The notes: generated from the letters alone by a model not told the origin. Positions 9,198-17,964 are shown, numbered from the stretch's first letter. The stretch: 44,747 nucleotides of DNA from Idiomarina baltica OS145 (GCF_000152885.1 NZ_CH672407.1:10212-54958); one strand, 5' to 3'. A program made the numbers and translations.

Positions 9198-9221
9198 GCG
9201 GCCGGTTGAGGGAACCGGCCG
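9198..9221 (-). terminator. Intrinsic terminator of cnoX touching the zapE start
   Basis: A perfect 9-bp GC-rich stem (CGGCCGGTT 9199-9207 with AACCGGCCG 9213-9221) with a 5-nt loop. On the minus strand it is followed by C and then six T (9197-9192), and the next base begins the zapE ATG. This is a textbook rho-independent terminator for the cnoX transcript. Confidence 0.9.
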
Positions 9222-9244
9222 AACTCGTTGCTAGTGAACAGCCA

Positions 9245-10096
9245 TTAATACATCATGCTGTAAAGAGTTCTACGCGCCTTCGATGCAAGCGGATCACCGT
9301 CAGGTAATTGATTGATAACGTCGAGTGCATATTTTTTAGCTTCAGTGCGTGCGGGATCCTTTCGCATTACTTCAAATAACAATGAAATGGCTTCTTCATC
9401 TCGGTGCGACTGGTGCAATTGTAGCGCGAGTTTGATTTTTAATTCGCTATTATCTGGCTCTTCCTCGACCTGCGCTTGTAGTGCTTTAATCTCTGGCGAG
9501 TCGGCGCTATCTTCAGCGAGTTCGATTTTGCTCATGATCCGTTGATAGTCACTATCTTGCTCGACCATTGGGATCGTCGCCGCGAGCTCCTTAGCTTGTG
9601 CTAAACGACCGTGGTCGACCGCTGCTTCAGCCAGTAATTTGATGGCAGTCATGTTGCTATTATCAATGTCAAAAGCCTGTTTGGCTTGAGTGTAAGCTTC
9701 TGCAGCGTTGCCTTCGGCAAGCGCTTGTTGTGCATTTTGAATAAAACTATCGGCTGGGCTTGGCAAATGGGGTTCGAGCATTGTCATGATTTCAGTTTCA
9801 GATTTAACCCCCGCGAAGCTGTCAACGGGCTGACCGTCCTTAAAGAAGGCTACGGTAGGCAAACTACGAACGCCAAACTGCATGGCAAGCTCTTGTTGCT
9901 CGTCACAATTAATTTTTGCCAAGGTAATGTCGTCGGGGTATTGGCTCGCAATACGTTCTAATACCGGCATTAATTGTTTGCAAGGCTCGCACCAGTCGGC
10001 CCAAAAATCGATGATCACTAATCGCTCTTTGGAGCCTTCTAATAAAACTTGCTGAAAATTTTGTAGCGTAATGTCGACAATATTGCTTTGTGCCAT
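9245..10096 (-). CDS. cnoX: Chaperedoxin CnoX (YbbN): thioredoxin domain plus TPR repeats
   Basis: Holdase that protects proteins under oxidative stress and passes them to GroEL. Residues 1-110 form a thioredoxin domain with an intact CxxC (WCEPC, C36 and C39). Residues from about 115 to 283 are TPR-like helices rich in A-E-A repeats. The E. coli protein has lost the first cysteine of this motif, so this version should keep redox activity, as reported for alphaproteobacterial CnoX. Length (283) matches the family. AAAGG lies 8 nt before ATG 10096. It is followed by a strong terminator and appears monocistronic. Confidence 0.92.
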   Translation of the reverse strand: MAQSNIVDITLQNFQQVLLEGSKERLVIIDFWADWCEPCKQLMPVLERIASQYPDDITLAKINCDEQQELAMQFGVRSLPTVAFFKDGQPVDSFAGVKSETEIMTMLEPHLPSPADSFIQNAQQALAEGNAAEAYTQAKQAFDIDNSNMTAIKLLAEAAVDHGRLAQAKELAATIPMVEQDSDYQRIMSKIELAEDSADSPEIKALQAQVEEEPDNSELKIKLALQLHQSHRDEEAISLLFEVMRKDPARTEAKKYALDVINQLPDGDPLASKARRTLYSMMY

Positions 10097-10168
10097 GAGT
10101 CAGCCTTTATTTAATTGTATCAATACATAGCAACATCGGGGCAACCCATAGAAAATTCAATGGCATCA

Positions 10169-11554
10169 TTACTTGAGCCACGCCAGCAGCTTGTCTTTAA
10201 GTTTGGTGTAAGGAGGATAACGCAGCGCTACGTCGAACTTAAAGGAACGTTTCATGACTGCCTTTTGGTGACTGAGCGTGTCAAAACCAAATTTACCGTG
10301 ATAACGACCCATGCCACTTTGGCCAACGCCTCCAAACGGAAGCTCCTCGTTAAGCATAAACATCAACGTATCGTTTGCGCAGTAGCTTCCGGCACTGACT
10401 TGGTGCTTAACTTGTTCTAGGGTGCGATTATTTTTACTAAAGGCATAGCACGCTAACGGTTTCGGCTTTGCTATCACGTAATCAATGGCGGCTTGTATGG
10501 ACGTCACTGATTTGATTGGGAGTAGCGGACCAAAGATCTCTTCGTGATGAAGTGGGTGCTCGCTGTCCAGTCCATCTAAGTTGATGAGTGTGGGCGCGAT
10601 GTAGTTATCTTTACGCTGATAGTCTCCGCCACTGATGATGTCTGTGTCGTCGAGTAGCTTTACGAGACGTTGCCAATGGTTGGCACTAATAATTCGACCG
10701 TAATCATCGCTCTGTTGCGGGTCACTGCCGTAAAACAGTTCGATTTGCTCTTTGATTTTGCTTATCAACGTATCGCGAATGCTGTCCTGAACCAGCACAT
10801 AATCCGGTGCTATACAGGTCTGACCGGCGTTAAGGTATTTGCCCCAGACCAAGCGTCGAGCGGTGACCTCAATATCACAATCTTCACTTACTATCGCCGG
10901 ACTTTTACCACCGAGCTCTAGTGTTGTGGGTGTCAGGTGTTGCGCTGCGTTACGTAAAACAGCTTTAGCACCATTACTACCGCCAGTGTAGAAAATATGA
11001 TCAAAAGGTTGTTGGGTGAGTTCGTTAGCAACCGAGACATCACCGGTGACAACCTTAATCGCATGATTGTCGATATAGTCGCCCAGCTTATTGGCGATGA
11101 CCTCTGCGGTGTTTGGCGCATGTTCTGATGGCTTCAGTATCACACAATTTCCAGCCGCAATGGCGGCAATAGCTGGCGCGATAAGTAGCTGCAGGGGATA
11201 ATTCCACGCCCCTAAAATAAGCACGGTACCGAGCGGTTCAGGATAGAGCTGACTTGAGCCAGGCCAAGCCAGTAACGGCGTTTTCACACGCGTCGGTTTA
11301 ACCCACTTATTGAGGTGCTTCAGTGTGTAATCGATGTGACTTAATAAATAGTTGAGCTCAGTTAATCGACTTTCGCTTGGATGTTTACCCAAGTCCTGCG
11401 TGAGGGCGCGCTCGATCGAAGACTGCTCTTTTGTGAGAAAGTTTTTAATGCCTTCTAGCTGTTGTTTACGCCAAAAAACCGGGCGTGAAAGCCCGGTTTT
11501 GTAGGTGTTACTGAGTGAATCAAATAACTCAGCTATTGATGGGGTCGTGCTCAT
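10169..11554 (-). CDS. Aldehyde dehydrogenase, class 3 / coniferyl-aldehyde type
   Basis: NAD(P)+-dependent oxidation of an aldehyde to the acid. The catalytic general base is E213 (LELGGKSP) and the nucleophile is C247 (NAGQTCIAPDY). The short length (461) and the C-terminal ELPFGGVGQSGMGRYHGKFG motif place it in the ALDH3 / coniferyl aldehyde dehydrogenase branch, which acts on fatty or aromatic aldehydes; the exact substrate is unknown. Its ATG overlaps the gabD stop (ATGA), so the two are one operon. A joint role in detoxifying aldehydes is plausible. Confidence 0.88.
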   Translation of the reverse strand: MSTTPSIAELFDSLSNTYKTGLSRPVFWRKQQLEGIKNFLTKEQSSIERALTQDLGKHPSESRLTELNYLLSHIDYTLKHLNKWVKPTRVKTPLLAWPGSSQLYPEPLGTVLILGAWNYPLQLLIAPAIAAIAAGNCVILKPSEHAPNTAEVIANKLGDYIDNHAIKVVTGDVSVANELTQQPFDHIFYTGGSNGAKAVLRNAAQHLTPTTLELGGKSPAIVSEDCDIEVTARRLVWGKYLNAGQTCIAPDYVLVQDSIRDTLISKIKEQIELFYGSDPQQSDDYGRIISANHWQRLVKLLDDTDIISGGDYQRKDNYIAPTLINLDGLDSEHPLHHEEIFGPLLPIKSVTSIQAAIDYVIAKPKPLACYAFSKNNRTLEQVKHQVSAGSYCANDTLMFMLNEELPFGGVGQSGMGRYHGKFGFDTLSHQKAVMKRSFKFDVALRYPPYTKLKDKLLAWLK

Positions 11555-13008
11555 TCAAGGCCGCCTAACGTGATGGTCTTAATTTCCAAGTACTCATCTA
11601 TACCGTATTTTGACCCTTCACGTCCAATACCCGATTCTTTAATTCCGCCAAAGGGGTTATAGGCGTGTGAGATACCGCCCGTATTAACGCCAACCATGCC
11701 ATATTCAAGCCCTTCACTGACTCGGAATATGCGTGCAGTATCTTTAGCGGCAAAGTAGGAAGCAAGACCGAACGGAGTGTCGTTCGCCTGTTGAATCGCT
11801 TCTTCCTCAGTTTCAAAACTCGAAATTGCGATGACGGGACCGAAAATTTCTTCTTGCGTGATTTCCATGTCCTGAGTCACACCCGAAATCACCGTCGGGG
11901 CATAGAATAAGTCGCCCAGATCGGTCATCACTGATCCGCCTTCTTCTATCTCTGCGCCATCGGATTTAGCACTGATGACTAAACGTTGAACTTTATCGAC
12001 AGCGTCTTGATCAATCAATGGTCCCAGATCGACGTCTTCTTTATCACCTGGACCCACATTAAGCGCTTTAACTTTAGAGACCACTTTCTTAATGAACTCT
12101 TCTTTCACGCTATCTTGTACCAACACACGGTTCGCTGAAATACAAGTTTGACCGCCGTTGCGGAATTTGCACGCCATCAACTGTTCGGCGGCTGCATCTA
12201 AATCGGCATCATCGAACACGATAAAGGGTGCATTGCCACCGAGTTCGAGCGAGATCTTTTTAACGTTCTCGGCACATTGCTTCATTAAGATCTTGCCGAC
12301 ACCCGTTGAACCAGTGAAAGACAGTTTTCTAACTTGTTTTGATGTTGCCAGAATTTCGCCCACGGTTTTCGAATCCGTGGTCGGTAAAATATTAATGACC
12401 CCGTCCGGAATACCGACTTCACTGGCGAGCTGAGCCAGAGCGAGACTTGATAAGGGTGTCAGTTGTGGTGGTTTAACAACGATGGTGCAACCAGCTGCCA
12501 ACGCAGGCGCGACTTTGCGCGTGATCATTGCGTTCGGGAAGTTCCAAGGCGTAATCGCGGCACATACACCCACAGGTTGTTTGATCACCATGACACGCTT
12601 GCTGTTATCGGTAATTGGTAGAATATCGCCGTTGATGCGTTCCGCTTCACCGGCAAACCAATCGACAAAGCTAGCACCGTACTCGACCTCACCAACAGCT
12701 TCAGGAACAGGTTTGCCTTGCTCGGCGCTCATCAGTTCGCCCAAAGCCTGCTTGTTGTCCATGATGGCTTGATACCACTTGCGCAACAGTGCTGCGCGCT
12801 CTTGAGTGGATGTGGCACGCCATTTAGCGAGTGCTACTTCAGCGGCGTTGATGGCTCGCTTCGTGAGATCGCCATCCGCGTCGGCCACTTCTGTGATTAC
12901 CTCGCCATTGGCAGGGTTTGTAACGGCGAACCGTTTTTCCGTCGGTACCCAATGCCCCTCAATGAAACAATCCTGCTTTGTGAGTGACGACATAGAGTGA
13001 GATGACAT
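11551..13008 (-). CDS. gabD: Succinate-semialdehyde dehydrogenase GabD
   Basis: NADP+-dependent oxidation of succinate semialdehyde (and glutarate semialdehyde in relatives) to the diacid. The general base is E255 (LELGGNAP) and the nucleophile is C289 (GGQTCISAN), one position from the E. coli numbering. Motifs TPWNFPNAMITRK and FGGIKESGIGREG are typical, as is the 485-residue length. A near-perfect AGGAGG 6 nt before ATG 13008 fixes the start over the internal ATG five codons later. No gabT or gabP lies nearby, so the source of the semialdehyde (GABA, putrescine or other) cannot be told. Confidence 0.93.
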   Translation of the reverse strand: MSSHSMSSLTKQDCFIEGHWVPTEKRFAVTNPANGEVITEVADADGDLTKRAINAAEVALAKWRATSTQERAALLRKWYQAIMDNKQALGELMSAEQGKPVPEAVGEVEYGASFVDWFAGEAERINGDILPITDNSKRVMVIKQPVGVCAAITPWNFPNAMITRKVAPALAAGCTIVVKPPQLTPLSSLALAQLASEVGIPDGVINILPTTDSKTVGEILATSKQVRKLSFTGSTGVGKILMKQCAENVKKISLELGGNAPFIVFDDADLDAAAEQLMACKFRNGGQTCISANRVLVQDSVKEEFIKKVVSKVKALNVGPGDKEDVDLGPLIDQDAVDKVQRLVISAKSDGAEIEEGGSVMTDLGDLFYAPTVISGVTQDMEITQEEIFGPVIAISSFETEEEAIQQANDTPFGLASYFAAKDTARIFRVSEGLEYGMVGVNTGGISHAYNPFGGIKESGIGREGSKYGIDEYLEIKTITLGGLE

Positions 13009-13312
13009 AACGCCTCCTGTTATTCGGGTTAGTATATCAATGTAGGCAAAAACTAATGGAATGGTTCAGTTTTTTAGAAAAATAAATGACTATCTCTGTG
13101 TAAATGCATAAAACGTATACAAATGAGTTGTAATTTTCCAATAACTAGGTACAATTCGCGCCTCGCAGTTATCCGTGTATATGAAACACGCAATCTGCGA
13201 CCGAGTAAGGGTAAGCCTAATTTCTAGAGATGCTCAAAAGCATAATGGTGGCCGGGCGAAACCCTCGAACACACATCGTGGTTTATAACCACCTTATGAC
13301 TTTGAGATTTTT
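13009..13312. other. Divergent intergenic region gabD/deaD with a structured deaD leader
   Basis: A 304-nt region with no ORF worth calling. The left half is AT-rich and must hold the gabD promoter, which I cannot place with confidence. The right half, after a promoter-like element at 13128-13155, forms several hairpins: TCGCAG/CTGCGA (13163-13168 with 13195-13200) enclosing CGTGT/ACACG (13174-13178 with 13186-13190); ATGCT/AGCAT (13230-13243); and GTGGTT/AACCAC (13278-13292). AGGGT 13208-13212 could also pair with ACCCT 13261-13265. A long structured 5' UTR fits the known post-transcriptional and cold-linked control of deaD in E. coli; the detailed structure is inference. Confidence 0.55.
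13128..13155 (+). promoter_or_regulatory. Candidate sigma-70 promoter of deaD
   Basis: TTGTAA (13128-13133) and TACAAT (13150-13155) are separated by 16 nt. The predicted start, near 13162, would give an approximately 150-nt 5' UTR beginning just at the first strong hairpin. Confidence 0.5.
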
Positions 13313-15076
13313 ATGAAAAATGATACTACCGCTGTGTCTTTCCAAGACATGGCATTGCCTTCTGTTGTCTTAAATCAACTTGAAGCGCTAGGTTTTACAC
13401 AACCTACACCTATCCAACAACAAGCCATTCCTAGCTTATTGGAAGGGAATGATGTATTGGGTGAAGCGCAAACCGGCACGGGTAAAACCGCCGCGTTTTC
13501 ACTGCCAGCTTTAGCTTCAATTGAAGCGAATCAACGTCAAACTCAGATGCTTGTCGTGACGCCGACCCGTGAGCTCGCGATCCAGGTCGCTGATGCCATC
13601 GAAAGCTTCTCTAAGCAAATGAAGGGTATGGAAGTCGCAACCGTTTATGGCGGCAGCGCCTTTGGGCCACAAATTCAAGCGCTAAAACGTGGCGCGTCTG
13701 TAGTTGTTGGTACGCCAGGTCGATTGATCGACTTACTCAACAAGAAAGTGTTGAAGCTTGACGGACTGCGCTTTGCTGTGTTGGATGAAGCCGATGAAAT
13801 GCTAAACATGGGCTTTATTGAAGACATCGAAACTATTTTACAGTCGGTGCCGGATACCGCACAACGTGCGTTGTTCTCGGCGACGATGCCAACCGCTATT
13901 CGTAAGTTAGCCAAAACGTACTTGACGGATCCTGTGAACATTCGTATTGCTCCCGTAGAGCAGGCGAAGGCGAACATTCGTCAGCGCGCATGGAAAGTCA
14001 TGGGCATGACTAAAATGACAGCATTGACTCGTCTTTTAGAAGTGACTGAATATCAACGCGCGTTAGTGTTCGTGCGTACGCGTCAAGATACTATGGACGT
14101 GGCAGAGCTTTTACAGCGCCAAGGATTCCGTGCAGCACCTTTGAGTGGTGATTTGAACCAAGCACAACGTGAACAAACAGTCACTCAATTGCGTAGCGGC
14201 CACATTAAAGTGCTCGTAGCAACAGACGTTGTCGCGCGTGGTCTTGATGTACCCGAAATTACTCACGTCATTAACTACGATCTACCGAGTGACACCGAGT
14301 CATACGTTCACCGTATCGGTCGTACCGGTCGTGCAGGTCGTAGCGGCGAGGCTATCTTGTTCTATCGCGGTAAAGAGCGTCACTTGTTACGTCATTATGA
14401 AAAACTGACGAACGGTTCAATTGAATACTTTGACGTACCTTCAGCAGAAGAACTGAGTCGCTTCCGCCAAGAGCAATTGCAGCAAAGCCTATTGAAGCAA
14501 CTTGAGTCGGATGTTGACAGCAACGTTCAGAAGCTTCTCAGCAGTTGGTTAGCTGACGGGTCGATGACCGCTGAACAGATCGCGCTGAGCCTATTGGCTC
14601 AACGTAACCAGCAACAGCCGTTGTTCGTGAAAGAAGAGCGTCGTCCGCGTCCTGAACGCGCAGAGCGTGCTGATCGTGATAACGGACGTCCTCAGCGTGG
14701 TGAAAAGCGTGTACGCGCGACCACTAAACGTGTGCCGGATAGCGAGTTCGATACTTATAAGATTCAGGTCGGCCGTGACCACGGTGCGCGTCCAGGCGAT
14801 ATCGTGGGTGCCATCGCCAATGAAGCTGAGATCGATAGCCAATTCATTGGTCAGATTCAACTGTTCGCACAGCACTCGTTGGTACAACTGCCCAAAGGGA
14901 TGCCTGCTGAATTGAAGAAAGCGTTGCAACGCACACGCGTGCGTCAGCAGCCGATGGCACTTGAGTTATCTGATAGTCCGCTTAAGAAAATGCCGCCTCG
15001 CGCGAGTAAAGGCAACGGCGACAATCGCCGCCGCGCTCCGCGTAAAGGTCAACCTGCTGCACGTCGATTCAATTAA
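13313..15076 (+). CDS. deaD: ATP-dependent RNA helicase DeaD (CsdA)
   Basis: Cold-shock DEAD-box helicase acting in 50S ribosome assembly and mRNA turnover. Motifs in order: Q motif (QPTPIQQQAIP), I AQTGTGKT, Ia PTRELAIQ, II DEADEM, III SAT, then VI HRIGRTGRAGRSG. A DbpA-like RNA-binding domain follows near residues 480-555 (YKIQVGRDHGARPGDIVGAI). The tail after about residue 545 is basic and rich in R, K, P and G. At 587 residues it is slightly shorter than the E. coli protein (629), mainly in this tail. Only a weak GAG precedes the ATG. Its stop shares the TTAA at 15073-15076 with the converging blc gene. Confidence 0.95.
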   Translation: MKNDTTAVSFQDMALPSVVLNQLEALGFTQPTPIQQQAIPSLLEGNDVLGEAQTGTGKTAAFSLPALASIEANQRQTQMLVVTPTRELAIQVADAIESFSKQMKGMEVATVYGGSAFGPQIQALKRGASVVVGTPGRLIDLLNKKVLKLDGLRFAVLDEADEMLNMGFIEDIETILQSVPDTAQRALFSATMPTAIRKLAKTYLTDPVNIRIAPVEQAKANIRQRAWKVMGMTKMTALTRLLEVTEYQRALVFVRTRQDTMDVAELLQRQGFRAAPLSGDLNQAQREQTVTQLRSGHIKVLVATDVVARGLDVPEITHVINYDLPSDTESYVHRIGRTGRAGRSGEAILFYRGKERHLLRHYEKLTNGSIEYFDVPSAEELSRFRQEQLQQSLLKQLESDVDSNVQKLLSSWLADGSMTAEQIALSLLAQRNQQQPLFVKEERRPRPERAERADRDNGRPQRGEKRVRATTKRVPDSEFDTYKIQVGRDHGARPGDIVGAIANEAEIDSQFIGQIQLFAQHSLVQLPKGMPAELKKALQRTRVRQQPMALELSDSPLKKMPPRASKGNGDNRRRAPRKGQPAARRFN

Positions 15077-15633
15077 TCGGCGTTAGCTAACCCGATGTCG
15101 GCCAGAGATTGTGTGATAATCATCTGGTCGATATCATATCCCCACTGTTTTGCTTTAGCTAATGCAAAGTCAATATCGCTTTGATCGACATTAGGTGAGC
15201 GCGCCAAAAACCAAAAGTAGTCGTGTGAATCGCTCGTAACAATCGCCATTTTGTAGTTGGGTGATAACCAGCTGACATAGTATCCCCCATAAAACGGCCA
15301 GAAAAAGGTTACCTTGTAAGCGGCTGACATGCCTTCTACAGGCTCGGCTTTGCCAATTGCGGTCTGCCATTCGTCATCCACTACATTATAACCGCGATTA
15401 GTCACCTCGATAGTGCCGTCAGCGTTGAGTCGGTACTCTGCGGTGACGCCTTGCAGGTTTTCTTCAAAGCTGTGCGGCATACGGATAATTTCATACCATT
15501 TGCCCAAATATTTTTCCGCTGAGAACTGTTTTACTGTCGGCGCCACGGGCGTCGGGTCAGATTTGCAGCCGGGTAGGGCGAACAACACAAATAAAGATAA
15601 GAGACCGAGTAACGACTTGTTTAAATAACTCAT
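15073..15633 (-). CDS. blc: Outer-membrane lipoprotein Blc (bacterial lipocalin)
   Basis: Lipocalin that binds lysophospholipids or fatty acids at the outer membrane under envelope stress. A lipoprotein signal ends in the lipobox ALPGC (Cys22 or 23), with KSD after it. The lipocalin GxW motif is YLGKWYEI, followed by a second conserved stretch near YYVSWLSPNYKMAIVTS and DYFWFLARSP. At 186 residues it has family size. It is the last gene of the flavin reductase-photolyase-blc operon, 2 nt after the photolyase stop. Lipocalin genes are known members of light and singlet-oxygen regulons in several proteobacteria, in line with this setting. Confidence 0.93.
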   Translation of the reverse strand: MSYLNKSLLGLLSLFVLFALPGCKSDPTPVAPTVKQFSAEKYLGKWYEIIRMPHSFEENLQGVTAEYRLNADGTIEVTNRGYNVVDDEWQTAIGKAEPVEGMSAAYKVTFFWPFYGGYYVSWLSPNYKMAIVTSDSHDYFWFLARSPNVDQSDIDFALAKAKQWGYDIDQMIITQSLADIGLANAD

Positions 15634-15635
15634 GA

Positions 15636-17192
15636 TTATAAATCATCCATGTTGTTTAAATAATATTCTGCTTGCTTGGCAAGCGCCTTTTGTTCTTCTT
15701 GCGTTTTCTTGTTCCACACCGAATACATCATTGCCATGCGTTGATTATTACTAAAGTGTGATTCATGTCGAGCCAAGAATTGCCAATAAAGCGAATTAAA
15801 CGGACATGACCCCTCGCCAGTTTTCTTATCCGGATTATAGCGACACTGAGAACAATGGTGACTCATTTTCTTTATATAATTTGCGCTTGAAATATAGGGT
15901 TTGGTGGCTAGCACACCATTGTCAGCATATTGACTCATACCACGGGTATTAGGGAGTTCTACCCACTCGAGTGCATCAATATAAATGCCGAGATACCATC
16001 CATCGACTTGATCGGGATCGCAGCCCGCTAATAGTGCAAAATTTCCAGTCAGCATAAGACGTTGAATGTGGTGTGCGTAAGCGTACTTTAAAGACTGTTT
16101 AATGGCTTGCGATAGACAACGCATATGTGTCTCACCATCCCAAAAAAACTTCGGCAGATCGCGTTGATGTCCGAGCGCATTAAGATTCTTATATTCAGGC
16201 ATGTGATGCCAGTAAATGGCGCGGATAAATTCTCGCCAACCAATAATTTGTCGAATAAACCCTTCAACTTGATTGATACTGATTGTGCCTTCATTTTCGC
16301 GCCAATGAGTGAGAACTGCGTTCACGACTTCCATTGGATGTAACATTTTGCTGTTCATCGCAAATGATAAACGTGAATGGTACAAGCTCCATGCGTGATC
16401 GTGCACTTCAGTATCCGTTATCGCATCTTGGTAGGTGCCAAAGTGAGCTAATTGGTGTTGGCAAAAGAATGATAAAATATCCCGAGCTTGCTTGCGTGTG
16501 GTCGGCCAAATAAAGTGTTGAGGATCGATGTCTCCAAAGTAATTAATATCCTGTTGTGTCACCATTTGGTGAATATCTGTGACATCATTCGCTGGGCAGC
16601 TTGGGGCAATAACAGAGCTACTTTTTGGTAGCTTGTTACGGTTATCATGATCATAGTTCCACTGACCACCTTCGGGTTTGTCGCCCTCCATCATGATATC
16701 GAACTGCTTTCGTACGCGACGGTAAAAGCTCTCCATCAAAAAATTATCACGACCGGGAAACCACTCAGCCAAAACAGTTCGTTGGGTAAGGAAGTGCTCA
16801 CTGTCGACCCAGTCAATGTGTATATCTTCTTTCCCCGCCCAGCTACGGAGTTGATGATCAACCCGGTACTCGTCGGGCAGCATGCAGCTCAGCTTCGCGT
16901 TGGGGTGCTGGGCTAATATGGCCGCTAAGTTCTGCGTAAGTGACTGGGTGTTGTTTGCATCATCCAGTTTCATGTAATGAACTCGATGACCTGCTTGCTC
17001 AATGGCGCTGGCAAAATTACGCATCGCGGCAAAAAAAGCAACGATCTTTTGTATATGGTGTTTGACGTAATCAGTTTCTTGGCGCATCTCCATCATCACG
17101 TACAGCACGTTATCATGCTGCGTGCGCCACCAAGTGTGCTTCGCGTTAAGCTGGTCGCCCAATACTAAGCGAACTTCCCTTATGTCACTCAT
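15636..17192 (-). CDS. FeS-type (6-4) photolyase / bacterial cryptochrome (PhrB/CryB-like, photolyase-related protein)
   Basis: Flavoprotein of the iron-sulfur bacterial cryptochrome/photolyase class, whose characterised members repair (6-4) photoproducts or act as photoreceptors. The N-terminal Rossmann-like antenna domain begins VRLVLGDQLNAKHTWW. The C-terminal FAD domain carries four cysteines: C359, C447, C450 and C463. Their spacing (88, 3, 13) equals that of the cluster ligands I recall for Agrobacterium PhrB (350, 438, 441, 454). GDQLN, REFIRAIYW and WVELPNTRGMSQYADNG are typical of the class. At 518 residues it is normal length. It overlaps the flavin reductase gene by 8 nt. Confidence 0.92.
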   Translation of the reverse strand: MSDIREVRLVLGDQLNAKHTWWRTQHDNVLYVMMEMRQETDYVKHHIQKIVAFFAAMRNFASAIEQAGHRVHYMKLDDANNTQSLTQNLAAILAQHPNAKLSCMLPDEYRVDHQLRSWAGKEDIHIDWVDSEHFLTQRTVLAEWFPGRDNFLMESFYRRVRKQFDIMMEGDKPEGGQWNYDHDNRNKLPKSSSVIAPSCPANDVTDIHQMVTQQDINYFGDIDPQHFIWPTTRKQARDILSFFCQHQLAHFGTYQDAITDTEVHDHAWSLYHSRLSFAMNSKMLHPMEVVNAVLTHWRENEGTISINQVEGFIRQIIGWREFIRAIYWHHMPEYKNLNALGHQRDLPKFFWDGETHMRCLSQAIKQSLKYAYAHHIQRLMLTGNFALLAGCDPDQVDGWYLGIYIDALEWVELPNTRGMSQYADNGVLATKPYISSANYIKKMSHHCSQCRYNPDKKTGEGSCPFNSLYWQFLARHESHFSNNQRMAMMYSVWNKKTQEEQKALAKQAEYYLNNMDDL

Positions 17193-17850
17193 CGTACGTG
17201 TCTGCCCCCTTGAGAGGGATCTCCTCTAGGGCTTTATCGGGTTTAGCATAACTGAGTCGAAATAGTCTCGAGGCGCTGTGATAGCTATCAAGGCCAGATA
17301 CCGCGACGGTCTCTAATGTGTTCAAATCAATAAAGCCATCTTCTTGGATCGCCTCCTCGTCAGTTTGAATCCATTGAATTTCGCCAATGACAAAGTCGGT
17401 ACCATTGTGCGTAATATTAGTAATTTCGACGAGCTTTACACCCATTGAGAGCGGGCTTTCTTTAACGAAAGGGGCGTGAAAACCATTACAACGGTCAGGC
17501 GTTAAGCCGGTTGCTTCAAACTCCGATACCTTTCTATCGTATCGCGCTGCCGTTTGATGTGCCGCTTTAACTATCGATTGGGATACATGATTAATCGTAT
17601 AAACACCTGTTTCTTCGATATTTTCCAATGTATGGCGCTCAACTGAATCGGGGCGCATGATGAAACCAATGAGGGGAGGGTTAGCGCCTAAATGAACCAC
17701 TGAGCTGACGATTGCCAAGTTGTCTTCATTTTTACGGCTACTAGTACCAATTAAGTTAGCGCTTTTATAACCCGATAATGAGTTGATGAAATTAACACGA
17801 TGACGGTTATCCATATTAGCCAAGTCGGCCTGAGCGATATGCTTTGTCAT
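17185..17850 (-). CDS. Flavin reductase-like, FMN-binding split-barrel protein
   Basis: Member of the flavin-reductase-like family (pnp-oxidase-type split barrel) that typically binds FMN and reduces flavin with NAD(P)H. LSGYKSANLIGTSSRKNEDNLAIVSSVVHLGANPPLIGFIM matches the flavin-binding region. At 221 residues it is a complete single domain. AGAGGAG stands 10 nt before ATG 17850. It is the first gene of an operon with the FeS photolyase and Blc. It may supply reduced flavin to the photolyase or respond to oxidative damage; this is inferred from position, not shown. Confidence 0.85.
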   Translation of the reverse strand: MTKHIAQADLANMDNRHRVNFINSLSGYKSANLIGTSSRKNEDNLAIVSSVVHLGANPPLIGFIMRPDSVERHTLENIEETGVYTINHVSQSIVKAAHQTAARYDRKVSEFEATGLTPDRCNGFHAPFVKESPLSMGVKLVEITNITHNGTDFVIGEIQWIQTDEEAIQEDGFIDLNTLETVAVSGLDSYHSASRLFRLSYAKPDKALEEIPLKGADTYDE

Positions 17851-17875
17851 AAGTTGAATACTCCTCTTTTGCTTT

Positions 17876-17905
17876 CAGTTACGTGCTAGTCTAGGGATAG
17901 GATCT
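17876..17905 (-). promoter_or_regulatory. Possible ECF-sigma (RpoE/ChrR-like) promoter of the photolyase operon
   Basis: On the minus strand AGATCC (17905-17900) and TAACTG (17881-17876) are separated by 18 nt. This resembles the TGATCC-N18-TAAGTA form of singlet-oxygen sigma factor promoters in Rhodobacter, and sits at the right distance to start transcription just before the ribosome site at 17867-17861. Three positions differ from that form, so this is a suggestion only. Confidence 0.3.
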
Positions 17906-17964
17906 AATACCGAACTGCTTTAATTTGTGGCATTATGGGCAGATTAAATGATTAGGGAGCCGTT

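Noticed and set aside
14591-14929. Minus-strand frame opposite the deaD C-terminus
   Set aside because: It mirrors the arginine-rich deaD tail, with no start signal or homology I recognise.
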